Assembly: GCA_013407085.1 (NCBI GenBank)
Contig: JACCGJ010000615.1
Location: forward strand, 26,820-90,819
DNA from: Atriophallophorus winterbourni
Lineage: Eukaryota > Platyhelminthes > Trematoda > Plagiorchiida > Microphallidae
Direction of reading: 5' to 3'
DNA length: 64,000 nucleotides
The notes beneath the pieces are model-generated. The model did not search any database and had not been told where the DNA came from. It saw nothing but the letters and a program-made list of their open reading frames with translations. Each line of letters begins with the position of its first letter. The stretch's first letter is position 1. A program made the translations under genes and the position numbers. This document shows, piece after piece, positions 33,130 to 43,417 of this stretch.

Positions 33130-33330
33130 GCTAAAAATACCCCAAGCCAAGAGGCAGCCAAACCCCTTTTGAACGCGCTATAGACGAGCAAGCGATTAGT
33201 TCTTCAGGCAGCTTACTCCAGAAGCTTACCACTCTCCCACTGAGGAACTGTTGCCTAAGATTCAGACGATTGTGAATTTTTGCGAGCTTCCTTGCGTGTC
33301 ATCTAGTTGAAGGATTGATCGCTCGTCGAC
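33130..33330 (-). pseudogene. LINE C-terminal fragment (second CR1-like lineage)
   Basis: The minus strand reads KIHNRLNLRQQFLSGRVVSF, then WSKLPEELIACSSIARSKG. The pattern of RRNNLxxRxxFFSxRVVxxWNxLPEEVV is the end of a CR1-like protein group different from the RYFxSVRVC type found elsewhere here. Only about 60 codons remain. Confidence 0.6.
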
Positions 33331-33423
33331 TTTTATCAAATATTTAAATTTATATTATTATTTATTATCATTATTATATTTATTATTTATATTTTGTTTC
33401 TGCAAATCTCTACTTGAAAGTCG

Positions 33424-33810
33424 GTGTTAGTTTTGCTGGTAGTTCAATGTGTTTCATTCAGTCCTCTCCGTGCCGGGTGGCACATGAGCGAAGACAACTC
33501 ACGCCAGTGGTTCCGGTCTGTCGCTGCTTCCGTTGCCTTCTGCACCGTGAATCCTTGTGCATGTAGTTCGCGTTCCAACGTTCTGCGCCAAGTTTCCTTG
33601 GGCCGTCCCTTTTTCGTTTACCTTGCGGATGCCAGTGCATGGCTACCTTCGTATGCGAACTGGGATCCATCCTGCAGACATGATCGAACCACGGATCTTT
33701 TGTCATCGTTTCCGTAGCAATGTAGGTTTTACGGGATAGGGTTGCTAGCCCTAAGCCCAACCCTCCTCCGTTCTTAGACGGGCTTGGGACCGTCCTTGGC
33801 GGAGTTTAGT
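33424..33810 (-). pseudogene. RTE-like LINE C-terminal fragment, frameshifted
   Basis: The minus strand reads PWFDHVCRMDPSSHTKVAMH, then WHPQGKRKRDGPRKL. The xGHVxRM...KVALxWxPxGKRxRGRPxxTW block is the end of RTE-type proteins. The last residues of the domain shift frame after KRDGPR. A short GTAAGTCAATAAAA-like stretch lies at the outer border. Confidence 0.7.
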
Positions 33811-33989
33811 TCAATGTAAGTCAATAAAAATTATCTCTTTCACTGGAACGGGTGATATAGTCGCTCGGAGCCGAATTTTACTCGCCCAGCTAATTGTGCA
33901 TCAACCAAAAATATCCTTTTATTTTTAATCTGCAGTTGCCCCTTTAAACCTGCACAACGGGGATGCGTGAGAAATCATTCCAAATTTCT

Positions 33990-34560
33990 TGCGATAAACA
34001 ATATGAATGAAATGAACAAAAATGCTCATGCATTTCCATTACACACACACCACGACCGGTTTCGTTCTGTTTGCACTCATCAGGTAAGGGCAGTGGGATC
34101 AGGATCTGCATACGCTTGAAACAGTGAGTGATAGGTGCGAACAACATGAAAACGGTCTTGGGGTGTGTGTAACGGAAATGCATACAAATGAGCATTTTTT
34201 CATGATCATGGGTTTAAACCCTATCGACACTTGTTCGGACACGTGATTGATCAGGTTGGTCGTACCAGCCTTATCCAACACTGGCATGCAAGCGCTACTT
34301 GTTTACCATTCATCCACCGTTTCAAGTGCATGCGGATCCTGATCCTGCTGTCCCAACCTAATGAGTGCAAACAGCATGAAATCGGTCGGCGAGGCGTATG
34401 TTTACGTGATGGAAATGCATGCAAATGAGCATTTTTTTCTCATGGCCATATGTTCAAACCCTGCTACATGAGTGGGAGCTGATGAGATTGAACAGCTTGG
34501 TTGTAACAACCTTATCCAACAGTGGCATACGAGCGCAACTTGTTTATCATGAATGAAATG
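33990..34560 (+). repeat. Family C array: inverted copy plus tandem 239-bp units
   Basis: A minus-sense copy (33990-34130, hammerhead at 34048-34089) is followed head to head by plus-sense units. The word GGAAATGCAT(A/G)CAAATGAG starts at 34172 and again at 34411, giving a 239-bp period. Plus-sense hammerheads at about 34126-34165 (GTGATAG core) and 34354-34393 (CTAATGA core, GCAT stem II) are mutated. Tandem ribozyme-bearing monomers of this size resemble retrozyme and Sm-alpha arrays. Confidence 0.8.
34048..34089 (-). ncRNA. Hammerhead ribozyme, core intact, weaker stems
   Basis: On the minus strand CTGATGA is at 34083-34077, stem II is GTGC with GAAC (one G-A mismatch) around AAACA, GAAA at 34063-34060, stem III ACCGGT (34060-34055) and GTC at 34056-34054. 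Stem I TTAC/GTGG has two wobble pairs. The catalytic core is complete but folding should be less stable than at 31090. Confidence 0.75.
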
Positions 34561-34744
34561 AGTTTCAAAGAGAGAGTGATACACTGTTGGCATCAGTTTA
34601 CTGAAAACGATGAGTGCTTCCGTTATATATGCGTACTCAAAAAATGTTACCCAAGCATAAGGTTTCGAACAACGAACCAGGATGTTCAAATAAAAAATCA
34701 CAGTGTAATTCTAGGTGAACCGCTCAATACGCTTAAAAGGACGA
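34561..34744. other. Short spacer, nothing identified
   Basis: AT-rich sequence between ribozyme repeats. Confidence 0.4.
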
Positions 34745-35200
34745 TTGTATTGTGGTGCTCACATCCCCATCCCTTACACTCCACAACCGGTTACTGGCTA
34801 TTTGCCGTCATCAGGTGGAGACAGTAACCTTAGGTTCGGTAAGCCACTGTTAAATATGGTTGGTACGACGAACCACGATGTTTTAATAAAGAATCACAGT
34901 GATTCCTAGTCAAGCAATCAAGAAATGACCATTGTACTGCGGTGCTTACATCTACCGCACTAATACTCCGCAGCTGGTTTCTGGTCAGGTGAGCATTGTG
35001 GTTCGTTGTACGAACCCTATTCAAGAGTGGCTTCAAAGTAAATCTTTGTTTAACACTTTACGAATGTTTCAAGACTGATTGAACCTAATCTTTTCTCACT
35101 TCACCTGATAACGGCGAGCAACACGAAACCAGAGGTGATATGTAAGTGAGAGGGGTGTGAGCACGACAATACATTCCTATTCTCATCATTCAATTAACGA
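34745..35200. repeat. Family B repeats in opposing orientations
   Basis: 34745-34925 is a copy with its hammerhead-like part on the minus strand (CTGATGACGGC, GCCAGTAACCGGTT). 34935-34985 is a shortened second one. 35020-35170 is an opposite-sense copy (CACCTGATAACGGC, ACACGAAACC, AGAGGTG). Core changes (stem II C-A closing pair, GAAA or CTGATGA mutated) make all look inactive. Confidence 0.65.
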
Positions 35201-35368
35201 CAAATATTCGATAAACATATGATGTGGTTTGAAAGCTTGTTCAGCCAAATTTATTCACCATACAAATGAAAAAGTAAGGTGTCAATTTTGGTCACAAACG
35301 GGACAAGTTTAAGTGGGTGGTACAACTACATGCGCTGCTGTATTCTTCTGATTACAAAGAATCAATAA
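35201..35368. other. No recognisable feature
   Basis: Short AT-rich spacer; the RTE coding remnant may begin slightly before 35369. Confidence 0.4.
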
Positions 35369-36165
35369 ATGATAAATAATATCCTGATAGGACAACCTCT
35401 GCCTCAGAGAAAGACGGATAGACTAGCACACTTTGCTTCATATGCAGGACTATGCGTGAATACCGAAAAAACAGAAGTCCTCCGTGTGCTAACCGACGAG
35501 CACCCATCAATCACCATCAATGGTAAAGCAGTTAATGACGTCACGCATTTCGTCTACCTCGGCAGCCTTGTTTCAATAAGTGGTGGCACGGACGAAGACA
35601 TCGTCGCCAAAATCGGCAAAGCAAGATACGCGTTCATAGCTTTGAAGCCCATTTGGGAGTCGAAGGTTCTATCAAAACGCACGAAACTCCGTATATTCAG
35701 AAACAACGTCAAATCCGTGCTACTCTATGGATCGGAAACCTGACGAGTGACAGCAAAGTCTTCTGGCCGCTTGCAATCATTCCACAATAATTGCCTTCGT
35801 CGAATTATTGGGGTAAAATGGCCAGAAAAGATAAGGAATCAAGACCTGCGGCAGATTGCTGCAGAGGACCCGATCGCCCAGCAGATCAGTAGAAGAAAGT
35901 GGAGATGGGTTGGGCACACCTTGCGAAAAGCTTATGATGACATCACGCGTCATGCTCTGGTATGGAACCCAATCGGGAAGAGACGGGTCGGACGCCTAAG
36001 GCTATCTTGGAAGCGCTCGTGTGAAGAGGAAATCCGCAAGTGTGGACTTAACTGGAACGACATCAAACTGGCTGCTATGGACAGACCAAACTGGAGACAA
36101 GTTGCCGAGGCCCTATGTTCCTCCAGGAACTCAAGGGATTAAGTCAAGTAAGTCAAGAACCTCTG
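35369..36165 (+). pseudogene. RTE-like LINE C-terminal half with one nonsense codon
   Basis: One frame from 35369 to 36142 is open apart from a single TGA at 35741-35743. Landmarks: LCVNTEKTEVLRV, THFVYLGSLVS, DEDIVAKIGKARYAF, LRIFRNNVKSVLLYGSET, then after the stop SFHNNCLRRIIGVKWPEKI, SRRKWRWVGHTLRK and PIGKRRVGRLRLSWKRSC. In this family SET is normally followed by Trp, so the TGA is a one-base change from TGG. The reverse transcriptase catalytic part is missing upstream. The 3' end has AAGTCAAGTAAGTCAAG, a short tandem tail as in RTE elements. A relatively young copy. Confidence 0.9.
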
Positions 36166-37154
36166 CCATCATCCTGCCAGTTAATAATAAGCTATTTGCC
36201 ATCCTACATGTACCAGCTTTGGTACTGTTGCACTTGATATCCTATGAAGGATAAAAATGTAATCGCATGATTATTCATACGAAATGCAATCTACCATCTA
36301 CTCTAACATGGTAGAGATTTTTAGATTAATTCAATAATATCCATCCGTAAATCTTCAACAACAAGTATGTTGAGGCCGCGCGATGGGTACGTATTCTTTT
36401 CTCAAATTCTGAAAATTTCATTTTTCTAAATGAGAATCGTTCCAGTACTAATACCAATCGATAAACGAACGATATCGATTTGTGCGGAATGATGAGTGCT
36501 CACCTGATTCCAATAAGCATTCACGTTTATGCTGATTGTTTTCTGGTGTACACATCCCGCGTCCGTGTCGGCATTCCAAAGATATTTATTCAAACTTTTG
36601 ACACTGCGTTCAATGCACCAGCGCCTTTCGGTGGTCTTGGCTTGCTAGTCAGCTCATAAAAAGTGAACTGCTTGCTTGTCGTTTTTATTCAGAATAAATT
36701 AGCGGGAACGGAAAGTGAGCACTGTCGGCAATAATAAAACAAAATCAGTGGACAAGCACTTGGCAATCTCGCGAGCATGATGCAAGCCTCGAGAATTCAT
36801 TCTAACAAAATGAATTCATCCACGATTGTCATAGGATATTAATTGTTTTTTCTTGTTCTTTCTCGTAAAAGAAATAAAGATAAACATCATAAACTCCACG
36901 TAGTGTCACGTATGGCCGAACTCAAATACCTATCATGAGTTAACATACAGGTGTAGTTATTTCGTTTTGCCCTATATAAGTGTCCAAATTTCGAGTGAAA
37001 GTCTCGACACTGCAAGCGGCTATAATAGATTTAGAATGCGCATTTCAAAGGAAACAGGTATGGTGACAGGCCCTGGCATAATGATGAGTATTCAGGGTAG
37101 CTGTGTGGCTACATGTATGTCGCGAATGACGATATTCGATTAAATTTTTGCGCG
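36166..37154. other. No recognisable feature
   Basis: About 1 kb of AT-rich intergenic sequence without named features. Confidence 0.45.
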
Positions 37155-37735
37155 TGTTTATTGAATTATTCAAGGTAATTCAAGGTTTTTATTGGTCTAA
37201 AAAGCAACAAGCTTAACAACAACCATAGGATGGTGAAAATTGAAATTTAAGTGTATAAACAATATAAGAACACAGATTAAACAGTATATAAGTGTTCTGG
37301 AAACGAATAATGCAATAAAAATTAGTCTAATTTCGTTTTAAAGTCATGCAAGTTAGTGGCGTGAGCAACGGTTGAAGGTAAACTGTTCCAAGTAAAACAG
37401 ACACGGATAGAGTAAAAGTACGTTCTACACTTCAGGCGGGAATGGGATACGACCAGCACATATTCATGGGTCCGATAATTCCTCGTATCCCTTCGCGTGA
37501 ATAAATCCTGTAAGCGATGGTTCGGGGTATGGAATGTTTTGTAAAGTAAGATGAGGTCTCCTCTGATTCGTCGATAGGGAAAATCGAACAGATTCAGTTG
37601 AGCTATCCTTTCTTTATATGGTTTGTTTCGGATGCTGAGAACTAGTTTCGTTGAGCGTATGTGATATTTTGTATGTAAGTATCATAATGTGGAGAGTTGT
37701 GAAGTACATTTGCGATGAGTGCTAATCACGAACTT
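37155..37735 (-). pseudogene. CR1-like LINE 3' end
   Basis: The minus strand encodes a relic of FYSIRVCFTWNSLPSTVAHA and LHDFKTKLD in broken frames around 37330-37440, then the 3' UTR (CAACAAGCTTAACAACAACC on the plus strand) shared with 2660-2830, ending with tandem CCTTGAAT-type units at 37170. Confidence 0.75.
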
Positions 37736-38110
37736 TCAGATGCAATGCAGAACATCACCTCGCGGCACAACACAAGAGCAAGAGGCACCGAAAATTACGA
37801 CGAAGACCACCGCAAATTCGTAATAATTAGGTTTTCGGAAGGATTGCACTAAAATTGTTCCACTGACAACATCCTCAGGGGAATGAGGTTATGAACAACG
37901 CCAGCCACTATCGAACGATAGGAAATTCGTGGTGGTCAGTCAAACGAGCCCTGCGTGGTGAGGACTTGAAGCGTACCGGTTGGCGACTGACAAATCTAAC
38001 CGAAGTGACAACCGGGACAAGCGTGTTTAAGATCAGCGTTGTGGTTACTTGATTTGTCTATTAAAGGTAGGCTAACTGATAGCGTGTGACCAGGTGGCGT
38101 TCTCTCGAGT
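37736..38110 (+). mobile_element. Family F repeat copy
   Basis: Shares AACACAAGAGCAAGAGGC, GGAAGGATTGCACTA, ACGAGCCCTGCGTGG and TACCGGTTGGCGAC with 9171-9620. Ends are not defined. Confidence 0.5.
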
Positions 38111-38348
38111 TTCCAGGATTCCAGATTCCAGATCGATGGTGAAAAAAGCAAATAGCTTTACAATACCGTAAGATATACATATAAAAGTTAAACAAATCTA
38201 ACTTTAATGTTTACGTCTATGCGCTTCAAAGGAGGAGCTAAAGTAAATATAATTGTGACATCTGAAGAGAAAAATTAGATCAAAAATGTATGTTTAGGTA
38301 ATTTGCTTTTCCATATATGCGTGTATAAGAAGGAATCACTAAGGGATT
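38111..38348. other. No recognisable feature
   Basis: AT-rich spacer. Confidence 0.4.
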
Positions 38349-38521
38349 TCAGTAAACTTTAACCAGCACGGTATTATTCAACACGAAAGATCGCAACGTT
38401 TGTTTGAAGATCAATTCGTTCTGAGAGGAAACAATATCTGGCGGTAAGCATACACGGACAGCGTAAAAATTACGGTGACAGTGTATTCGGGACTGTGCGA
38501 TTTGAAGGGTGAGGTTGTGAC

Positions 38522-38700
38522 TGCGGGTCGGGAAATCGTTAAGGCGTGGGACTACAATGATGATTGTTGGGGGTTCGAATCCCACCTCCGAAGCGGAGGA
38601 TATGCACCACTGATATGCTCAGTGCTTCCATTATGGACCGTCATGATCAACTTTGTGAATAGTTCGATGGGCTTGGCACGGATGAGTAGTCACAAATATT
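38522..38700 (+). mobile_element. tRNA-headed SINE that lost its hammerhead
   Basis: The tRNA-like head has GTTAAGGCGTGGGACT and the perfect B box GGTTCGAATCC (38572-38582). The right end GATCAACTTTGTGAATAG with GGATGAGTAGTCACAAAT matches 23306 and 23734. Between them only stem I and CTGAT remain (38609-38622); stem II, GAAA and stem III are deleted, so it cannot self-cleave. Confidence 0.78.
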
Positions 38701-38704
38701 GGAA

Positions 38705-38960
38705 CCAATATTAAAGAGGTGTCTGAGTGTGTGGGATCCCATGTGGATTATTCGGTATGTTGTGGGATTCGTTGGTTAACGTGATCAATATTGGACACGT
38801 TGACCTCATGGATAAGATCGGGAGACAATCGGCAAGTAGGTGTGACGAGGTTATTTTTGTGTCGAGTGTCAACGAATTCTGTGTGAACAACACAATAGAC
38901 GTTAGGACAGAATATGCGATTTGGTTCCGATTTACCCCACGTAAATCTCTCTCACCCCCT
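38705..38960 (+). mobile_element. Family F-like fragment
   Basis: Weak but ordered similarity to 9530-9650 (TGTTGTGGGATTCGTTGGTT, GACACGTTGACCTCA). Boundaries uncertain. Confidence 0.35.
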
Positions 38961-39329
38961 TGCAATTTCACTCTAAATGCAGAATGGAAAGGCACACCAA
39001 TTTCATGGGATACTTGAGGGTTAGTTTATAGAGACCTATGGACAATTTTGCTTGCCCGGTCGTTTAATGTTTTTTCTATCCAGCTCAGGCAAGCTTGTAA
39101 TGTATAATCCATGTTTGGGATTATGTACGTTTTGTTCATTATAAACAAAGTCCCCGGTAAAATGGATTTTAAAATTCAATACAACATACCCTGTAAATGA
39201 CCTCAAAATGCAAGCTGTTGTTCAGTCTTACGCATGCACAGAATCAACGATTCACTTCTGACGTTATCATGTTCAAATTTGTCTAGCCAAATTGACGTTT
39301 TAGAGATTTGAATGTTACTAGCGAAAGTG

Positions 39330-39745
39330 ATAATCATGCAGCACACCACCCTCGGGCACAACAGACAAGCAGGAAGCGCTTAAAAGCCGAACAACCATAA
39401 TCGCAACCCCACCACAATTTCGGTTCTAAAAGAATGGAATGGCAACGGTTCGTGTGACCACTTGAAGCGGGGGAAATGAAAGACAGCAGGTTTTAGACGA
39501 CAGGCAATCCGTTGATGTGGGTCAAAGAGTCCATCGTGGAGGGTGTTTGAAGTGATGAGGTTTACACGAAATTGACTGGCAAATCAGACACAGACAGGTT
39601 GAGAACAGTGTTATGGTAACAGAGTGGCCTATATAAGATAGGCAGGTATTTTATTCTTTTTCACGTGTGTAATAAATGCGGTTTTCAATTCACGTTCTCA
39701 AGGGCTTCGTGGGTGAATGTGATTGCCTAGGGGATGAATTGGGAG
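39330..39745 (+). mobile_element. Family F copy with TATA box and AATAAA (LTR-like)
   Basis: Shares the ACAAGCAGGAAGCGC-like start with the other F copies. TATATAAG at 39630-39637 is followed 34 bp later by AATAAA (39671-39676). This close pairing is the usual layout of a small LTR (U3-R border), which makes a solo LTR the best guess. I could not define TG..CA ends or a target duplication. Confidence 0.45.
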
Positions 39746-39960
39746 GGAATTTATTGGCGAATTAGAAAAGTGGGGAATAACATGGTTGAGAATAAGATTA
39801 CCTAACATTCTTATTCGTGTAAGAGTCCTTAGGCCCAATCCTCTGAGGTGCTCAACCCGGGGGCATACTTTCAAAGTCGACGACAAGCTTAGCAGCTTGA
39901 TGATGATGCATCATTGAGTCCGAAAACCTAGCACAATTGGTTTTGAAGACTACGGCCTCA
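39746..39960 (-). pseudogene. CR1-like LINE fragment
   Basis: The minus strand encodes EHLRGLGLRTLTRIRMLGNLI, cut here at 20 as EHLRGLGLRTLT plus RIRMLGNLI, corresponding to the ERLRxLxLxxLxxRRxRGDLI segment of CR1-like tails. Preceded by a TKLLSLSS-like relic of RATKLV. Confidence 0.6.
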
Positions 39961-40184
39961 AACAATATGGTATCATCAAATGTATCTGCCATTGCAATTG
40001 GTCTATATTTATGAAGCTTTACATGGCATTTAAATTATAACGTGTGTTCTTCGCTTGCAAAATTGTGATCTGTTACTCATTGGAACCTGCAAGTTATATA
40101 ACCAACATTGTTTGCGACAAGTAGTTTCTATACATTTGAATGTTGTCATCTGAAATCTCCCAGTCAATCGTGATAGTGGTAGAC

Positions 40185-40330
40185 ACGCGTGGTTGAACGA
40201 GCTTTCCGATGATACACAGAAAACCACCCTCTGGTAAAACAGAAGAGTAGGAAGCGCCGAAAACAAAACCCATGGGAATTCTAATTTAGGAAGAATTGCA
40301 TGAGAAGACTTCAAGTGACTATATAATCGA
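40185..40330 (+). mobile_element. Family F fragment
   Basis: GTAAAACAGAAGAGTAGGAAG, in two parts GTAAAACAGAAGA and GTAGGAAGCGCC, with TTAGGAAGAATTGCATGAGA matches the first third of the family F copies. Confidence 0.5.
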
Positions 40331-40689
40331 AAAGATAATATATACAAAATTTGTTACAAAAACAATGTCCTCAAGCTGTATGAACTGCTTGTCGCATTGA
40401 TCTAATTTGTCGTCGATTTCGTTCCATTCGATCCCTCAACTCGTTGGGATATTTTGACCAATCTCAACGAATTGCACATATTTAAATAGCTGCTGCCGTT
40501 TGGCATCTGCACGATTTTGCAGAAACATTTTCTCACTCGTACCGTTCACATGTAGGGCTTTTCTACGCTTCCTGCTTTCGTGTTGGGCCGCAAGGTGGTT
40601 TTTTGCATAATACCCTAGAGCATTCATCGTAAGTACAGTTTACAACTCTAGATTAGACGTTAGGACAAAGCGGGATTTGACCTTGAAGG
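40331..40689. other. No recognised gene
   Basis: A basic 63-codon frame on the minus strand (40627-40436) has no family I recognise. Confidence 0.35.
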
Positions 40690-40840
40690 CCCGACAAAAT
40701 GTTTCACCTCCCCACAATATATATAATGCCAAGTTCCACCACCTCACATTTTCGAAAACTAACTGGTAGTTCACTCCCTCCTGACCATTCATGAATTGCG
40801 TTCAAATCGTTTTGCAGCTACATGCAGTCTGCAAATCACT
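40690..40840 (-). pseudogene. CR1-like reverse transcriptase fragment
   Basis: The minus strand reads LQNDLNAIHEWSGGSELPVS, then FRKCEVVELG. This corresponds to LQxDLDALHEWSxxNKLPFNFxKC, the segment right after the FADD box. One in-frame TAG precedes it. Confidence 0.7.
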
Positions 40841-40944
40841 TGTCGGTTACGATTTAGTTAGTAGTTAGTTACGAGTACTTGCTGGAGCCATAATTGTAGT
40901 GTATGATTTAGGTTTTGGTTACGTATAAGTAGACACAATTACAA

Positions 40945-41085
40945 ATTCACAAATGACTACCACTCTTTCAAGGCTCACTGAACCTGGTCTTACTGTTTCC
41001 ACCTGAAGACGGCAAACAGCCAAAAACCTGTACTGGTGTGTAAGGAATGGGGATATGTACACCACAATACAATTGTCACAACTGA
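40945..41085 (+). repeat. Family B repeat
   Basis: TTTCAAGGCTCACTGAACC, TTCCACCTGAAGACGGCAAA and CAGCCAAAAACC..GTGTGTAAG match family B in the hammerhead sense. The core reads CTGAAGA and AAAA, so it is inactive. Confidence 0.65.
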
Positions 41086-42257
41086 TTACATTCATCTGTT
41101 GTCCATGGATAGGAGAAAACAACATGTGATTGTAACCCAAATAACGTGGTATAAACCCGAGAGCAAATTGGACGCTGGAGTAGCTGATTTGCCACCAAAA
41201 GTACTTGAATCGAACTTGAATATCAACCTATTGTATTTAAGTGCATGATATTTTCAACCCATTATCGAGCAATATGTTTCATGGGATATTGGTAGCTGCT
41301 TACATAAAATTGAGCAATTTGCGTGTGGTTATTTTTGTTTAACCAAGGACTAACTCGTGAAAAATGAACCTGTTTGGCTTTTAGTATGTGGTGACGGAAT
41401 GATAATTTCTAGAGGCAACAGTGGGCAAAAGCATTAAAGTGACGTGAGCAAAAATTTAATGTTGATCTGATATATAATTTCAATTCTAACATTAGAAGTA
41501 GGATATATGATGCTGGTAAGCTCAAATAAGAGCAAAATTCGAGACCAGTGATTACAACGAAAGCTTTCTTCAATATTAGAAAATATTTCCAAAGATGTGC
41601 TACTAATAAGTAGCTACAAAATATTTGTTGTATTTCGGATGGAATTCGTATTTCGTTTTGAGTGGCTAAACTCATTCAAGGATTCCTCAAAATCTTCTTT
41701 ATCTAAAGAACTGATAACAAGTTCCACATCATTTAGAATTCATATGCAGTGAATATCTAAACAGATATATTGAATTAGTGCCACTTGTGTTGAAATAATG
41801 AATAATGGCTGAACTGCGAATTCGTTGTTGGATTCTTTTGGCGCATTAAAATTTATTCTCCCATTGTGAACATGTTGGCAGATTAAATGCAGGGAAACCC
41901 GTGCGATCACAAATATATTTTTTCACTTAGACCCTTAAGACACTAGACCCACTGTGATTTTAGCTCTTGTTAGTAACACTATGATTGGATTTCGCGAAGT
42001 AGTGGATGATTTGTCGAAATAGAGTGGATTTCTACGTTACTGGTGAATAATATTGGTACGCGATACACACCTAAAGGCAATGAAATGCATCAATTTGAAC
42101 AAAATATAGGTAATCGCAAGACTTTACATACACCGTGCCATTTACTTACATTCTGCTTACAGTTTCTCACTGTTTGGACACAGCAATTTGATTAAACATT
42201 ATTGGCTTTGAATTTTATTCATTGTTAATATTTTTCGTTATTTTTCTCTGTTGCTTT
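41086..42257. other. No recognisable feature
   Basis: About 1.2 kb of AT-rich sequence; nothing named. Confidence 0.45.
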
Positions 42258-42441
42258 TGTAACAACATTGTTTTACTGTACATAACAATTGACTTTGAAA
42301 CACACTTCCCGTTGATTCGTGTTCCGTGATTGCTTCCGCTGTACCTTCGTGCACCTTTTGGCTACCGCCATAAATCTTCCATCTCCTGTGCCTTCTCTCC
42401 AACATTCTTGGGGACATTATTGTATTGGTCAGTCTACTACA
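42258..42441 (+). repeat. 5' LTR
   Basis: TG...CA-bounded direct repeat, paired with 44126-44309. Confidence 0.9.
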
Positions 42442-42443
42442 AA

Positions 42444-42550
42444 TGGGTGAGCCCTACGTGATACATGAATCCTTCGTGTACAACAAATTGGCAAGCCCGA
42501 CGCGATGCACGAAAACTTCGTGTACTGCCATTGGTGAGCCCAATATCCTC
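42444..42550 (+). other. Primer-binding site and two look-alikes
   Basis: TGGGTGAGCCCTACGTGAT (42444), TGGCAAGCCCGACGCGATGC (about 42489) and TGGTGAGCCCAATATCC (about 42532) are three degenerate versions of a tRNA-Trp-type site in a row. The first has the correct position next to the LTR. Confidence 0.55.
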
Positions 42551-43025
42551 GCACACTTCGAGATTTTTTTCTAATACGTCATTTTTCCCCGATTTACATC
42601 GGCGTTATTTCAGGTTAATATTTTTAACTCCTTTCATGGCGTATTGCATCAGCACGCCATATGCGTCAACTAACTACACTTGTTGATCGATTCACAAGTA
42701 GCGTTAGAACACAATCTACAGGGCAGACTATTCATTTTGTTTACTGCTTATATGCCCCTCGTACATCAATAAACGGATCGATGGGTAGGTACTCTCCTAG
42801 AGAGACTATTTTGTCAGTAATTTCGCGGCTGACATACGATATATTTTAGGTGACACAATTCCTATCTCTACAACGTGTGTGATAGACTTGCCACTCTCCC
42901 TCGACCTCAGCAAAATCGCTGAATTGCAAGCTACCGATGCCAACCTCACACAGCTCAGGGACGCCTATTCTTTCTTCACACCTCTCCCCTTGCTCGATGG
43001 TTTGGGCGATACTCTTTGAGACTTA

Positions 43026-43298
43026 TTGCAAAGCGCTTTCGGACTACGTACCCTGTCTACGTTCAGTCATACCATACGTAATCTTCCCCATCCTGGCATT
43101 CGTGCTTGCGTTACGTTTGTTATGGAAAACTTAGTATGGCCGAAAGCCAGTAGGTACGTGCAGCACGACACTTTCATGGCAACCCCACCATATTTGATAA
43201 TAACCACATGTAAATCAAGTATTTACCCGCAATCTACCTTCTCCACGGTGAGTAAGGTCCGGAACGGCACATTTGCCAATTATGTAGCGGATATTTAA
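43026..43298 (+). pseudogene. Gypsy integrase N-terminal remnant
   Basis: The open frame has HTIRNLPHPGIRACVTFVME and then NLVWPKASRYVQH. The two His of the HHCC zinc domain are present but the CxxC half is replaced. It then continues to STFSTVSKVRNGTF, which stands where STPDARFDHVHID-type sequence occurs. A stop at 43298 ends it before the catalytic DDE core. Confidence 0.7.
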
Positions 43299-43417
43299 CG
43301 CGTTATTATCGCTTGATATATTCCGTGCATTCTTTTTGTACCACTTCACTATAACTCGGTCGTGGCCATAAACCCATGCACCAGAGAGCTTTTTCTTCCT
43401 CTCATTTCTCAGGTACA

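Larger units (their letters stand above)
38349..39145 (-). pseudogene. CR1-like LINE tail interrupted by SINE and family F
   Basis: The minus-strand block IIPNMDYTLQACLSWIEKTL (39145 to about 39000) and the later block IAQSRIHCHRNFYAVRVC (to 38349) belong in this order to one CR1-like C-terminus. Between them lie a tRNA-headed SINE (38522-38700, plus) and a family F piece (38705-38960). The simplest reading is one CR1 copy broken by two later insertions, although two separate fragments are possible. Confidence 0.6.

Noticed and set aside
33557..33739. Plus-strand frame near 33.6 kb
   Set aside because: Shadow of the RTE-like C-terminal remnant on the minus strand.
34466..34480. CTGATGA on the plus strand inside family C
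   Set aside because: It lies in the body of the repeat, with no GAAA box, no stem II hairpin and no matching stem I, so it is not a hammerhead.
38522..38600. tRNA-Ser/Leu-like gene on the plus strand
   Set aside because: Same SINE head as at 23.4 kb; no proper acceptor stem or 3' end.
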